This document shows positions 25,820 to 38,039 of a stretch of DNA of 64,000 bases, piece by piece. The first letter of the stretch is position 1, and each line of letters opens with the position of its first letter. The notes below the pieces were generated by a model. It had not been told where the DNA came from, did not search any database, and saw only the letters and a list, made by a program, of their open reading frames with translations. The position numbers and the translations under genes are program-made. The DNA comes from Ilyonectria destructans (lineage: Eukaryota; Ascomycota; Sordariomycetes; Hypocreales; Nectriaceae): NCBI GenBank assembly GCA_020740775.1, contig JAHEWK010000008.1:2852001-2916000 (forward strand). Reading direction: 5' to 3'.

Positions 25820-27561
25820 ATGGTCAAAATGTCTGGACAAGCCTCGGCTGAGGACCCGGCCGCCCCTGGCCGTACCCAAATGGACACTACAGAGAAGAAG
25901 GAGGATGCCCCTGAGTATCCCGACCTCTATAAACGAGTTATTATCATGGTTTCTCTTTACCTGGCCATGTTCTTGATAATTCTTGTAAATCTCCCCTTGA
26001 CCTTGTCCATTTGACAATTGCCCTACCGAGCTACCACTAACACCACAAGGACGGAAACATCCTCTCCACAGCCATCCCCCGAATAACGGACGAATTCCAC
26101 TCAATCAGCGACATAGGCTGGTACGGCTCCGCCTACCTCCTCACCACCTGCACGTTCCAGCTCGTCATGGGCAAAATCTACAAGTTCTACCCAGCCAAGC
26201 CCGTCTTCCTCGCTGGCATCACGATCTTCGAGATAGGTTCCGCCATCTGCGGCGCGGCCCCCAACTCCAAGGCTTTAATCGTCGGCCGTGCGGTTGCCGG
26301 TCTGGGTTCATCGGGGTTGTTTTCTGGAGTCATGGTTATCATGTTCAATACCATCCCACTGCAAGAGCGCCCGATTTGGCAGGGAGGTATTGGTGGAGTT
26401 TTAACACTTGGCTCCGTCATTGGTCCCCTCCTCGGTGGTACCTTTACTGACAAGGTCACTTGGCGATGGTGCTTCTACATCAACCTACCCGTTGGTGCCA
26501 TCTCCATCCTCGTCGCCATGTTCGTCCTGAAGCTCCCAAAGCAGACGCTTGACAAGCCTGCCGACGGCTGGACTGGCAAGTTTAAGCAGCTCGACCCCAT
26601 CGGCAACTTTTGCTTCTTCCCTGGTGTTGTGTGTCTGATCTTGGCTCTGCAATGGGGAGGTACCACGTATCCTTGGAGCGATGCTCGCATCATCGTACTT
26701 ATCGTCATATGTGTCGTCATGGTTGTTGCTTTTATCGGCATCCAGATCTGGAAGCAGGAGGACGGCAGCATCCCTCCTCGCCTGGTAAAGCAGCGCAGCA
26801 TTGCTGCGGCGACATTCTATTCCTTCTTCAATGGCGGAGGCTTGATGATCATATCTTATTACCTTCCCATCTGGTTCCAGGCCATCAAGAATGTCAACGC
26901 CACCAAGTCGGGCATCATGCTGCTACCTCTGATTTTGTCAACCATCATCGGCACCATATCCTCTGGAATCATTATCTCCAAGACGGGATACTACACTCCC
27001 TTCTTCCTCCTAAGCTCTGTAATCATGCCCATTGGCGCTGGCCTCATATCGACCTTTACGCCCACCACTGGCGCCGGTAAATGGATCAGCTACCAGATCA
27101 TCCTGGGTATAGGCTTCGGCTTCGGTGTGCAGCAGCCCATGAATGTTGTTCAGACTATCCTCGACAGGGCTGACATTGCAACGGGCTCCGCACTCGTCAC
27201 ATTTGTGCGCTTCCTTGCCTCGGCCGTTTTCCTGCCTGTCGCCCAGAACATCTTCCTCAACACCCTCGTCAAAAAGCTCACCAACCTACCTGGAGTCGAC
27301 CCCAAGACTGTCACTGGTGGTGGTGCTACCGATCTCAGGCGCTTAGTTTCGAGCGACGACCTCAAGACGTTGCTGGCTGATTACAACGTGGCCATCAGGA
27401 ATGTGTCGTTTCTGGCGATTGCCACATCTGCCATCACCATACTCGGTAGCGTATTCATAGAATGGCGCAGTTTGAAAGCCCACGCGAAAGAACAGGAGGG
27501 CAGTGCCGGCAAGGCCGAACAGGGGAAGTCTGAGGTCGAGTCCAGTGCAACTCAAAGCTAG
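25820..27561 (+). CDS. MFS drug:H+ antiporter, 14-TM (DHA2) type
   Basis: Two exons: 25820-25984 and 26050-27561, giving 558 residues. The splice recreates the family motif near TM1 (LDGNILSTAIPRI). Motif A-like loop (GKIYKFYPAKPVFLAG) and motif C-like GSVIGPLLGGTF in TM5 are present. Fourteen hydrophobic segments can be counted, as in fungal toxin and drug exporters (for example aflatoxin- and HC-toxin-type pumps). The C-terminal tail is hydrophilic. An alternative start at 25829 (MSGQ) is equally possible. Family role: plasma-membrane proton-coupled export of small molecules; no substrate is indicated, although the two upstream genes are on the same strand. Confidence 0.9.
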
Positions 27562-28968
27562 TGTTAGAGAGAGAGCCCTAGTAAATCGGCTCGTTTCGAG
27601 GCACGGAGCATCTGAGACGACGGAGAACGGGTGGTTTCCAATAATATCTCTATCTGGTAAAAAGATCATAATTCTGCAAGCCAGTACAAGATCGGCTTTC
27701 GGGATTTTATAACTTTTATTATTGTTTTTGGGCCATCGGGGCCGATGATACAATGGACGGTCCAAGGGTTGCCATAGCCTCTAATTTACTTTTCGCCCAT
27801 TTCCTTTGAAGATCCTGACTACGTACCATGGGACCAGATGCTACATCCTTTTTTAGAGTCAACAATTATTCTAGAAGACAGCTCTTTTAACAGAGTAGCA
27901 TTTATTGTGTCAGTTGCCTTAGAGCACTAGTGGATTGGTCTGGTGATTATCCGACACTGGTTTGGTATTCCTGGAGCGTGCAACCCAGCGCACTCCAACT
28001 ATACCGATATACTGTGAGAGGAGACCTAACTGAGTGTCTTAATTCTAGTTATAAAATGCTTCGCAATCTTTGATCCGTGTCAACGCGTGTCTTTATCGCC
28101 TGCATTTGGGCGGGAGAGATCCTGTTCAGGTTTGCCAGGCGAAGCCACCTGGAGTTGCGACGGAACGCGCGTCCCGATGCGACACGCTAAGCTCAGCATT
28201 GATATCGTGGCTTAATACAGCAACTGTTACGGTGCATTATGTACATCACCAGCTCTGCATTGTGGCTTCGTAAGTCTTGTTTTCACCCTGCAGTCCACGC
28301 CTCTTACAGTTAGCCCTATTGTGGGTAAATCACAGTGACTTAAGGCTAATAGGCATGGACTTTCAATAGGGCTTCAAACGCGTATTCCTATTCTCGTGGC
28401 CTGTGCAATCCCCTGTCCCGTTCGCGGATTAGTGGGCCGCGTTGCTCGAGTAGATTACTGACTAGGGACTGATGTGGCATTTTGTGGAGTTCGGTAGGGG
28501 GTTATTTGAGGACAAACCCTCGACACTAATAAGGCTTGTTCAGGATTTTCTACTATAGCTACCATGCTCGCGTGTCCTTAGAACAGCAATACGCTTTGAA
28601 AGATACAGTTGTACAGGTCCAAAACATGAAAAGGCCACGGAAGGCGAGCCGGCCATCTCTCGCCTAGTATTGATGCTGGCCCTTGATGCCCCTGGATACG
28701 CGCGGACAGTCAAAATGAACATACCATCTCGTTGCAACTGGGCGACGCGTCCTCTCCACATAACACAACCGGTGGCCCACCTCCATCCGTTGAAGATGCG
28801 GCCTCTACGTCATCCCTGACAACGGTGTTAATAGCCACTCAATAAGGATCGCCCTCCCTAGCCGGGTTGTGTTCCGGTATGGCAATGACGACGCTCCGAG
28901 CGACGCCCCGAGATTCACGCCAAGTGTTTCGGCCCATCGGTCACTCTTGACCACCAACAACACGAACC
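27562..28968. other. intergenic, no gene seen
   Basis: About 1.4 kb with no recognisable coding sequence. It holds the 3' region of the MFS gene and the promoter of the arylsulfotransferase-like gene. Confidence 0.5.
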
Positions 28969-30790
28969 ATGGCTTCTTTCGTGATTCTGTTCGCGGCTAT
29001 CGTGGCATCGTTGCTCACTTTGCTCATGATTATGGGAGCACGAGAGCCGGCTTTCTTCTTCGTCACGGCTGGAACCGCGACGACTGGAACCGCGAAGGCT
29101 AGACCTGTGGCGACCAAACCAGTGGCAGCTGGATCACTGAAAACTAAACCCGTGGGGATTTATGACTTGGACCTGTACAACTCGGGCGCTCTCGGTCAGA
29201 ATCCCAACCGCACTTTTCACAGCTCCAAGATTGTGGCACCAAAGTTCGGTATCAACATTTGGGATACGGAGCATCTCAGAGCCCACTCTCTACCCTTTCT
29301 ATTCCTTACGGCCACGGAACCAGATTCATCTGCCTCGCCTTTCATTCTGAACGCAACCGACTTGAGCCTCGTCTGGGCGGATACAACAACGCACCGCGAA
29401 GCGGCCATGAACTTCCGACCACAGACCTACCGCGGTGAAAAGTTCTTGTCCTTTTGGGAGGGAATCAATGCCAGTGGTCGCGGGAACGGAGTCTGTGTTC
29501 TCTACGACCAATCGTATCAGGAGCGATACCAAATCACGGCCAAGGACCTAGGGTTCGGCGCGGATCTTCACGAGTGCAAGCTCACGCACGACGGGACGGC
29601 GCTTATTACAGTCTACAACCTGGTTCAATATAACCTTACCGCCGTGGGGGGGCAGGATTATGACCAGCTCTTGGACTGCTACTTCCAGGAGATCGATGTT
29701 GAAACGGGCGATGTCCTATTCTCCTGGGCTGCTAGTGACTGGTTCTCACCCAGAGACTCCTACGAGCGGTACAAACCAAACTACGATTTCTTTCACCTTA
29801 ACTCTGTCCAAAAGGTTAGTAGCATCTCTCGTACACCCTTGCTTTGCCAGCTCCCCATAGGCCAGTCGCTGACGTTGATGTGTACAGGACCGCAACGGCA
29901 ATTATCTAATCTCAAGTCGACACTTGCATACCATCGCACTGATTGCGGGAAATGGGACTGAGACCCCTGGCGAGCCAATTTGGATTTTGAATGGGAAACA
30001 CAATCAATTCCATGATCTCTCTGGCGGAGATGCTCTCGATTTCTCGTGGCAACACCATGCACGCTTCCGTAACGACGAGGGCACTGAAATTACCCTCTTC
30101 GATAACCACCACCCGAGCAACACTCCTGGGAAAACGGGATGTACGTTATCCTGCAGTAAGGCGATGGTAGTTCGTCTCAATCTCGAGAATATGACGGTGA
30201 GCTTGGTCGCCGAGTACACCCATCCGCAAAGTGTTCAGAGCGGTTCCATGGGTAGTTTACAAGCCCTCGACGCCGAGGGGGTGGCCAATGGCAATTTAGT
30301 CGTCGGCTGGGGCTCCAACCCTGGTGTAACCGAGTACACCCAAGACGGCAAATGTGTCATGGACATACAATTTGGGGCATACTCTCCCGGTTATAAGTTC
30401 GGGCACACTGTCTCAAGCTATAGAGCCTTTAAGGGTGATTGGATTGGCCGTCCAAGGACCGACCCGGACCTTAGTACCAACTGGGCTGCCCACGAAATTT
30501 ATGTTAGCTGGAATGGAGCTACGGAGGTCCGATCATGGGCTGTGGTGAGTTTCCATCGAGTATGACATAAAGACCATTCTGACTCTAGTCTACAGTTTGC
30601 CGGCGATAAAGCAAAAAATGATGTTGTTGCTGTGAGGCACAGGAGAAATGTTGCCAAGGATGGGTTTGAGACAACAATTCGTGTCCCGCAACACAGTTGG
30701 GTGGAAGTCAGAGGACTAGACATCAATGGTAAAGTCCTTGGATCAACAGGAGTCTGGGAATATAAACGCAATGTAAAGGTTGCTCTATGA
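28969..30790 (+). CDS. arylsulfotransferase (ASST)-fold protein, membrane-anchored
   Basis: Three exons: 28969-29814, 29888-30544 and 30596-30790, about 565 residues. An N-terminal hydrophobic helix (FVILFAAIVASLLTLLMIM) anchors or exports the protein, then a Thr/Ala/Lys-rich linker. The rest has the repeating blade pattern of the ASST beta-propeller, including HECKLTHDGTALITVYN, FHLNSVQKDRNGNYLISSRH and FSWQHHARFRNDEGTEITLFDNH, the His-rich segments around the propeller centre, and several N-glycosylation sites. Bacterial ASST moves sulfate between phenols. Fungal members (Arylsulfotran_2 type) are common but not biochemically defined, so activity is inferred from fold only. Convergent with the rhodopsin-like gene. 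Confidence 0.85.
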
Positions 30791-31196
30791 AGGATGTCAT
30801 AACTATGTATTTGGCCATTTTACTTACTAGAAAATAGCTATTCGATGCTTTTATTAACAAAACACGGGAGTTATAATATTATTTAAACGCAAACTCTGTC
30901 CTGTTTTAAAATTATGTGAACTCCTGTTGTTGGATACTCTATTTTATCGGTGATAATCCACGCAGAACCAGAGTAATGATCTCAATACTCAACTACGTAT
31001 ATATTCATACAGGTTTTAACTTTTTCAAGGTGAAATGCTTGATATTTGGTCATCGTGGTAGCATTGGGTAGGAAATGCTTGAATTGTGGATAAAACTGTG
31101 TTTTTTGACCTTGTGCCGGCAACTTGCTCACCTTGAGGGAGCAGACAGAAGTTAGATTAATGATCTCAATACTCAATCGAAAGGCTCTCATCACTA
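30791..31196. other. convergent 3' intergenic region
   Basis: AT-rich tail between two convergent stops. A short near-repeat, GTAATGATCTCAATACTCAA (30973-30992) and TTAATGATCTCAATACTCAA (31156-31175), occurs twice in direct orientation about 180 bp apart. Confidence 0.5.
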
Positions 31197-32602
31197 TCAT
31201 ACTATTCTACACTCATTCTGGTCTGTACTATCTCTCTGGAGATTGCAATCCCGACACTGATCTTGAATGGTAATCTCTGTTTCCTCTTTCCACTCCACTT
31301 TTGTCTGCTGTCGAATGGAAGTGAGTGGGATCTCATCGCCGCTAGAATTGTGACGGCGCGGGCTCGTTCCAATTGAAATGGTCAACCCGCTGCGGCCGGG
31401 GACCAGCGTCGGTTCTTCTTCTCCGGTTTGGCTGAACAGACTAGCATACGGATCCTTACTCTTCTTGCTCTGCCTGTTTTTTCTGCCAAAGGTAACAATG
31501 TCCTGTTGACCTAGAGAGGCTGGAGTGCTGCTCCCCCTGGTACTAGAGTAAAAGGGTCGGATAAGCAACTTCATAAGAGGGCCCAATGTCGGCAAGCAAC
31601 TGCTAACAATACCGCTGCTAATCTCGATAACATTCCACAAGGCACCCTTCGCCAAGGAGTCTGTAATTGGTCAGCCATTGGTACAATCTTTGGTTACGGC
31701 AAACTCACAACTCATGTCTTTGGAATCGTACAGAAGGTACACCCTGAACCGGTATACGCTTGTAAAGACGACGTATGAACCAAGAAGAAAGATGCCTGTG
31801 AGAAAAGCCTTCTGTACAAAGTTGGTTTGCAACTTCCATACTTGGGGCATTGGCAGACACAGTATCCCAATGTCGCAAAGAATGTTAGGGACTGACACGC
31901 ATAGAAAAGTCAAAAACAAGTCGATACAAGTTCCCTCGAGCCATGGCTCCCAGAGCTTGTTTCGAGGAGTGCACTGGAAGATGGCTGCCAAGTTGCAGGC
32001 GATAGTCCAGCATATAGCAACACTGCCAAGAATGTACCCACCGATCCGGACGCTTCGAACGGGAAATATTCGAAAATAGAGGCATAGAAGCGACAGCTTG
32101 AACAGACTGACATTGGTGAGGTACATAATCTCAGATCCCAGAATGGTCTGCAGCCAATTAGAAACACAAGCCTTCATGGGTAGCATTGATAGAACCTACC
32201 TTGTCAATTCTCTGCCTCTGCTTCAAAGTGAGAGCCCCCGCATGTTTACCAAGGCCCTGTCGAACAACTGTTCTCCAATGCTTAATGTAAACCCACAAAT
32301 GGGACTAAGGCAAGTTTGCGGCACCCACCGATGATGTTCATGGCCATATTTCCTGTCAGCATCATGACTGAGGCTAATATGAGCCAGTCATCCCAGCCGT
32401 AGCGGTGGCTGAATTTCCAGCGGCAGAAAAATCGAACAGTGACGATGAAGACCGCAATGAGGGTGAAAACGATACTCAGGCGGATTGTATGCGGGCCAAT
32501 GTCCTCGGATAGATTGTGTGATTTAGCTGTCTCTTGTATCATCTCCAAATAAGCTGCTTTGGCGACCGCCTCGTCGTATCGTTTAACAAGAACAGAATTC
32601 AT
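31197..32602 (-). CDS. rhodopsin-like (PTH11-type) seven-TM membrane protein
   Basis: Four or so exons. The first in-frame ATG is at 32602 (MNSVLVKRYDEAV). The open frame continues upstream to about 32674 with a Cys-rich stretch (CPVGCHFQKCLEQ), which could be part of an upstream exon, so the true start is uncertain. Family features: LSIVFTLIAVFIVTVRFFCR in TM1, then RYGWDDWLILAS between TM1 and TM2; ASLFKLSLLCLYFRIFP-type TM3; ATFQCTPRNKLWE-like Cys segment; NILCDIGILCLPMPQVWKL; and a final TM before a long hydrophilic tail with Ser/Arg/Lys. This is the fungal rhodopsin-domain family, including PTH11-type putative GPCRs acting at the plasma membrane. Ligand unknown. No CFEM domain is seen in the coding part I can support. 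Confidence 0.8.
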
Positions 32603-33667
32603 AACTCTGAGCTGAGCATGGAGATGTTGCTCGAGACACTTTTGAAAATGGCATCCGACCGGGCACAATGGCACACTTAAATCATCAGATGGCTGTCAAC
32701 AGAGACAAGCCTAGAATGCCATCCACACGGTGTGAACAAAACCTCTCCAATTAAATCTATGGGGTAGTACAACAGCGGCGCGCTACTGCAAACGCAGCGC
32801 CACCCTGAATAAAAGCAGGTCAAGGGGCGCCAGAATTATAGTTACACAGTAACTTCTATACCAAGGACAGCGACACATTCTATGGCAATGCGAATGTTGT
32901 TTGACTTTCGAAGCCCAGTGTTGTAAGGACAGGACAACTATCTAATTGCTGTTTGTAGCAGCCTTCGCCTCGACCACATAACCATGACATGTTGAATGTC
33001 TTTTTGTTTTCTTTTCTTTTTCTGAATTGTCCGCATTCAGGTGGCGTAAGCCGTGGAATGGCCCATGTCGATTTCCGCCACGACTAAAACCAGAGGTGAT
33101 TTCCGGTAGGCGAAGTTTCAGTACACGCCCTGCACCTTTACTAAGGAATTTGCGCTTAGACCGCTGCTCGAGTAATGAGAAAACTGACAGGTCAAAACTG
33201 CATTCGCTACTCTTTCAACTGCGTAGCTGTCACTGCGGGGTCAGGCTCTGAATTATCGCCGGCAAACGCACTGGAGAATGCCCATCCTTAACTACCAGGA
33301 CCGCAACTGCGGACTCTGTTTCCAACCTCAATGTCAGGGACTGAATACAAATAGAGAGTGATGAGGGCAAACAAGCTACGAGGTAGCTAGAAGATAGTAG
33401 TGGTGTATGACTCTATTAATCTCTAGCCTCCCTGTTGTCTGGAGGCCTGCCCTAGCTATTTGTACCTCTTCCTCGGTCATCCTGGCCGCTGCCTTCAAGA
33501 CTATATTCAGCAAGGTCGCAGCTATCTTGAGGTGAATATGGAATGTAGATTGCTGATCCTGCCGAATCCGGCGTTTAGGGATGCCCGGATCCGGCGTTTG
33601 CATTCTCCACCTGTAATTGCATTCCGGCACCTGACACTCAATACACTTTCTGCCTAACAAAGCCATT
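32603..33667. other. intergenic, no gene seen
   Basis: Apart from a possible upstream exon of the rhodopsin-like gene near 32603-32680, no coding sequence is recognisable. A short direct repeat (ATCCGGCGTTT) occurs at about 33567 and 33590. Confidence 0.4.
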
Positions 33668-34015
33668 TCACTTGTTCTTAAAGACGCCACCCGACAGGTA
33701 CTCTTCTAGATCATAGTAAACTTGAAACTCGAAGCAACACACCTCAGAGTTACCTTCGACATCGTAGTTGAACTGTGCCTCGTCATATCTGATGAGAATA
33801 TTGGGTATGCCCTGAGTGGAGGCTGCATCAGCTAGCAACTGGACGCGCCAGCTTCTCTCCATGGTGTGGATAAAAGCAGCCTCGTTCGCGGACTGACCGA
33901 TGGCGGTAAGGATGCCGTGGTTTCGCAAGATACAGCCCTTCCCGAGAGGCTGACTGTAACGGGGGGATAGATGTATGAGCAGAATTTCCCATGAACGGCT
34001 TATCTCTCCCCTCAA
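33668..34015 (-). pseudogene. C-terminal remnant of a class II aldolase/adducin-family protein
   Basis: An open frame of 115 residues without an ATG start. It contains the conserved KGCILRNHGILTAIGQ, then SANEAAFIHTMERSW and VQLLADAASTQGIPN, which are typical of the C-terminal third of fungal class II aldolase/adducin-domain proteins (the Asn-His-Gly is the zinc-ligand region). The N-terminal two thirds are not found upstream at 34016-34300. It therefore looks like a truncated gene. Confidence 0.7.
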
Positions 34016-34294
34016 TTTGATGTGAGATATTTTACTTTGTTCTAGTTTGAACTTAATCGCATGTTAATTGGAACGCAATATACAAATTCTCGATACCGCG
34101 CGGCAGACGTAGGATCTTCATATTTGACTGTGACCAAACTGTCCATCCGGGCGTGACTCAGAACACTGCTCATCCACGGAAGACTTTATTGGCTCCTTGT
34201 GTACACGTAACACAATTGCTATACTAGATTCAACAAAGCAGGCATCACGGCCAACGCTCGTCTGGATACTTAGCCAATCCTCTGATACGGGCCC

Positions 34295-34688
34295 CTAGGT
34301 TTGATAGACCACCCTCCTATTCAACTTCACATGCTGACTACGATCCCAAAGACCCAGGGACTGAACGAGTGACATGCACTCTAGCGAGAGGGCTACCTGT
34401 AGACACACAGCTGACTGCAGACCACCGTGGCTGCCCGCCATGCACCCGAGCCCGATGGTCAACACGACGCCGAGGATCCGGCCGAAACTCCACATGATTG
34501 TGATGGTCAGCTCCGGCCGAACAGGACATAGAATCTCTGAGATGAACTCGATAGCAAAGGAACCCGAACTGACGACACCCAAGCTGAGTACTGTGCAGGT
34601 AGTATATCAAGAGGTTAGGGGGCCCTAGTACACATATACCCAGAGGGGGGACTAGAAGCTCAACATTTAAAAAAGAACACACCAACAA
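34295..34688 (-). pseudogene. possible C-terminal remnant of an MFS transporter
   Basis: One frame (34582 to 34295) reads GVVSSGSFAIEFISEILCPV, then LGVVLTIGLGCM and LGLWDRSQHVKLNR. The alternation of hydrophobic spans with a charged end resembles the last two or three TM helices of an MFS carrier. There is no start codon, and upstream sequence runs into a repeat shared with 38 kb. Family assignment is an inference from memory. Confidence 0.35.
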
Positions 34689-34690
34689 TA
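34612..34690 (-). repeat. copy A of an approximately 70-bp repeat, inverted relative to copy B
   Basis: The reverse complement contains AGCTTCTAGTCCCCCCTCTG, then GGTATATGTGTACTAGGG and CCTAACCTCT. It matches 38040-38115 on the plus strand over about 65 bp with roughly ten differences. Confidence 0.75.
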
Positions 34691-35151
34691 GGATCAGCGA
34701 TGCAGACTACATACCCAGTCCACTCAAAAGTCAACAGTTTACTCAGGCAGACTAAGGTTTCTAGCCCAACTGGTTACCTTTCGCAATACCTTAATGAGCG
34801 AGATTTTTATTTTAGACTAATAATATATCAGCAACTAGAACTGAATCTATTCAGCTGTATTCAGAAAGACGATAAAAACATCGAAACCGGAGAAGTGTAA
34901 CTTAAAAGAGGTATGGGAGGAAAGATCGGTTAGCCCTGAAAGATAAACTATATATTGAGAGAAGAGGTGCTATGTTAAGAAATAACCTCCTTCTGTAGAC
35001 AGAAGCTTCCAACAGGAACAAGTCTTCCAAAAACTCTAGATCTAGCTTTTCTAGTCAGACAAGCCGCACAGGGAATATCTTGGATGTGACAAGAGGTTTG
35101 CAGAAGATAATCTGTGAAATCGTACAAGTGAACCCGACGAGAATATCTGTT
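34691..35151. other. intergenic, no gene seen
   Basis: Between repeat copy A and the CrtC-like gene stop; AT-rich, with no coding signal. Confidence 0.45.
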
Positions 35152-36416
35152 TCACAACGGCTGGAGTTGGTTGAGTGTCCACAATCCAGTCTCATCAGTA
35201 TAACTTTCTTGGCCTTCAAAACCACCAGTGACAGGTCCTCTGCCGGCCTGCCAGAAAGGAATGTCGACAAACATAAGCTTGCTGGTGATGTTCGCAACAA
35301 AAATACCGGCGTCTCCCAGATCCCAGCGCATGGACATGCCTGCGGGCGCTGGAGTGCCAGGAACGAGCGGCCATATCTGACCCTCTCCCCAGCCCAGAGT
35401 GTTGTTGGGTTTGTCAACGCAACGAGAGGCAATGACCCGTCCATCTTCCCATCTGGCAAGATATTCCGCACTGATGTCCGTTCCGTCCTGCGCCCGTGAA
35501 TGCCACCACACAACGGCGTAAGGTCCCAGACGAGCGTGGCCCCAGAAGGCGGCCTGGAGCGCCTTCTCGAAGGGTCGGTCAACCCAGGTCTTGTCGTGGT
35601 ATCCATATCCTTCGAACGACATGGCTGTGTCGTGTATTTGGAGGGAAACAGTTGCGTTAGCGTCTGGTAATGCGTTTGCCCAAGCAACTCCTGCGATGTT
35701 ACGCTCCTCGACTCCTGCCGCGTCGATTCCGCAGGAATAGTGAGGCGGGGCAAGCTGTGTAACAAATAATAGGTGGTCAGCATTGGAATAACGGAATGTT
35801 GTTGTCGATGGGGCGAGAAGCACGTACACTGCCTTGGAAATTTATACTCCCCGTAATACCAGCCCGGGGCGCGTTGATGGTCACGTTGTAGACCGGTCTT
35901 GGCTTCAAGAGGCTCGAGCCTGACCAACTGAACTCGTTGCCACCAAAGTAATCCACCCGCATGCTTTTGTCAGCCCTCTCGGTAATGTTGACATTTTCAG
36001 CGTCGACTCCGTAGCTGTAGGCTGTACCATTCGCAAAAGATCCAAAAATGGTGACACGATAGAGGGTTTCCGAGGTAGCGACACCATTATCGGCTGGCCA
36101 CTGCACCTCAAAGTTGAACATGACAGTCTCATTGGTCGATGGGTTCATCGCTTCGAAGTACCACCTATGTGTTTCAGCTACATAAACAATTGCCTTGGAG
36201 TGGGGAGAAGGCGTACGAGTCAAACGTGGTGGCGTTCGGGGCTGGGTCAAGTTTGAAGAAGTCGGCCTGACCGAGAGCTTCCGTAGTGAATTCGACTTTA
36301 GTAGTGCCGTTGTAGCGTTTATTGTCGAGTGAAATGACCCGGTCTCCGATACTTTGAGCAGACGAGCAGCAGATTGACAAGCCTGCCGCCGCCAACAAGG
36401 TTCGAAACTGCATCAT
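35152..36416 (-). CDS. secreted CrtC/Diels-Alderase-fold protein
   Basis: Three exons: 36217-36416, 35828-36164 and 35152-35754, giving 379 residues. The first splice produces TTFDSWYFEAMNPS, matching the family's conserved W-Y-F start of the lipocalin-like barrel. The second joins NFQGS to LAPPHYSCGID. The C-terminal half has the diagnostic GYGYHDKTWVDRPF, then FWGHARLGPYAVVWWHS. This is the hydroxyneurosporene-synthase (CrtC)-like two-barrel family that includes fungal Diels-Alderases such as Fsa2 and CghA (about 370-390 residues). A signal peptide (MMQFRTLLAAAGLSICCSSA) and several N-glycosylation sites suggest secretion. No PKS-NRPS partner is in the window, so cyclase activity is only one possibility; hydratase or unknown chemistry is equally open. 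Confidence 0.8.
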
Positions 36417-37619
36417 AAAGGCTCGATAGTGATGTGCAGTAGTGATGGTAAGAGAGTTGCCGTGAGATGTTCCCGTTGGATTTTGAGATAGATCTCAACT
36501 CTAAATACGCCACGAGAAATGCAGAGACGATGAAGGATTTTGTACTACAATTCCAACCGACATATTTGTATCGTGGAGTGACTTGCGCGCCGGAAAGGTT
36601 GGAAAACTGCCAACACTAGCAAAACGTTCACATTAAATTATAATTACCGAACGATCCGAGCAACAAGGAACTGCCTTGGATATCCCTGGGTGACTCCAAA
36701 TTTATCCCTGTAGGAATCTCCGCGCATTTCTATTATGTACTTATAGAGTACTACATAGGGATTCAGTCTCGGTCTCGGGCTCGCATTCGGATTTTTGATT
36801 TCCTAGCTCAGGGATCCGGGATGCACAAAGCCTGTCACATATAAAATAGACCTTTGTTACAGTACACATGAGCGGAGTGTTCATTCCACTGTTGCCGTAG
36901 TAGTCAATGCGATAAAGCCCCTAACCCCTAGAGTGCTTTTAAATAAGGAGGTTTGATGTGCGAGATATTTACTGGTAAAAGGGACTGATGGACTACGACA
37001 TAGCAGGACTGGAAGGATTTGGGCCGCTGTTGACCTAGCCTCCCTGGGGGTTTCGTTCCGCGATCTCGGCCAATTCATTACCAAGCTTTGCTTCCGTGTC
37101 CCATATGCGTATGCTTGTTCGTGACATCGATACGAGACACGCCAGGGAAACTACGGAGATTGACAATGCATAGTTGCACGGCTATATTAGAGCAACGAGT
37201 GCTATATAATTAAATATTTCTCTTGAAATTTGTGCTCATTTGACTTAGACCCAATATTCGCATGCACGCATTATCCCTAGGAATGTGATCGGGTCCCTAG
37301 TCTTCTCCGATACCGCTGACTTAACAGGCGTATGGGTTTGACTTAACAACCAGTGTACAGGGAGATTGTTGGTGGCTGATGATCGATCGTCTAGCAAAGT
37401 CGGGATTTGGGGTTGCTGAGCTGGGCCTTGATGATTATCTCCGAAAAGGCGGTGGCAGAGTGTTACGGCCCAGGTTGGAACCAGGCTGTTACAACCGGCA
37501 GAACCAAACGTACCCACTTTTTCACATAATACAAACCCCAAGACTCATCCGTATAAGTAAGCCAGGACACCCAGCTCACTACCCCACGATGAGCCATAAG
37601 ATTGGACTTACTCTTATCT

Positions 37620-37740
37620 AGTAAGCCTGCATAAGTATATATAGTATATAAGTATATTTATTTAGCACTTTTATAGAGATAGCCTTACCAGCTATTAATA
37701 CACTTAGTTATATTGAATCTACTATTATAATTGCTTACTA
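37620..37740. other. AT-rich, TpA-rich block (possible RIP product)
   Basis: Composition drops sharply in GC with abundant TATA/TTAT steps, unlike the flanks. This fits cytosine-to-thymine mutation of an old repeat, but no parental repeat can be recognised. Confidence 0.4.
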
Positions 37741-37765
37741 CGACGTCCTAATCCACCACTGTAGC

Positions 37766-37947
37766 GAGTCGACAAATTGGCCCGCAATCTTTCACACCAG
37801 TGCCTACAAATTACTCTATAGAGGTTTGACAGGTCTGTCAATAAGCAATGGTATTGGAGCCCAGTTACTTAATGTATGTAGATCACTTCTTCATAGTTAG
37901 CTGTGGGACATTTAGCGTTGAAAGATTGCGGGCCAATTTGTCGAGTC
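37766..37947. mobile_element. MITE-like 182-bp element with 29-bp terminal inverted repeats
   Basis: The left end 37766-37794 (GAGTCGACAAATTGGCCCGC...) is matched by the reverse complement of 37919-37947 with one mismatch in 29. The inside carries no meaningful ORF. Target duplication is not obvious. It differs from the 4.4-kb element in sequence. Confidence 0.75.
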
Positions 37948-38039
37948 GATACAGTAGATTATACACCCCACGCCCGGACCTACCCTGTACCCCCAGGATA
38001 GACCCGACCGTCACAAATATTATTAATCCTATTATTAGT

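Noticed and set aside
37459..37700. Solo LTR beginning TGTTACGGCCC
   Set aside because: Only a start-like string is present; no matching end or flanking target duplication could be found.
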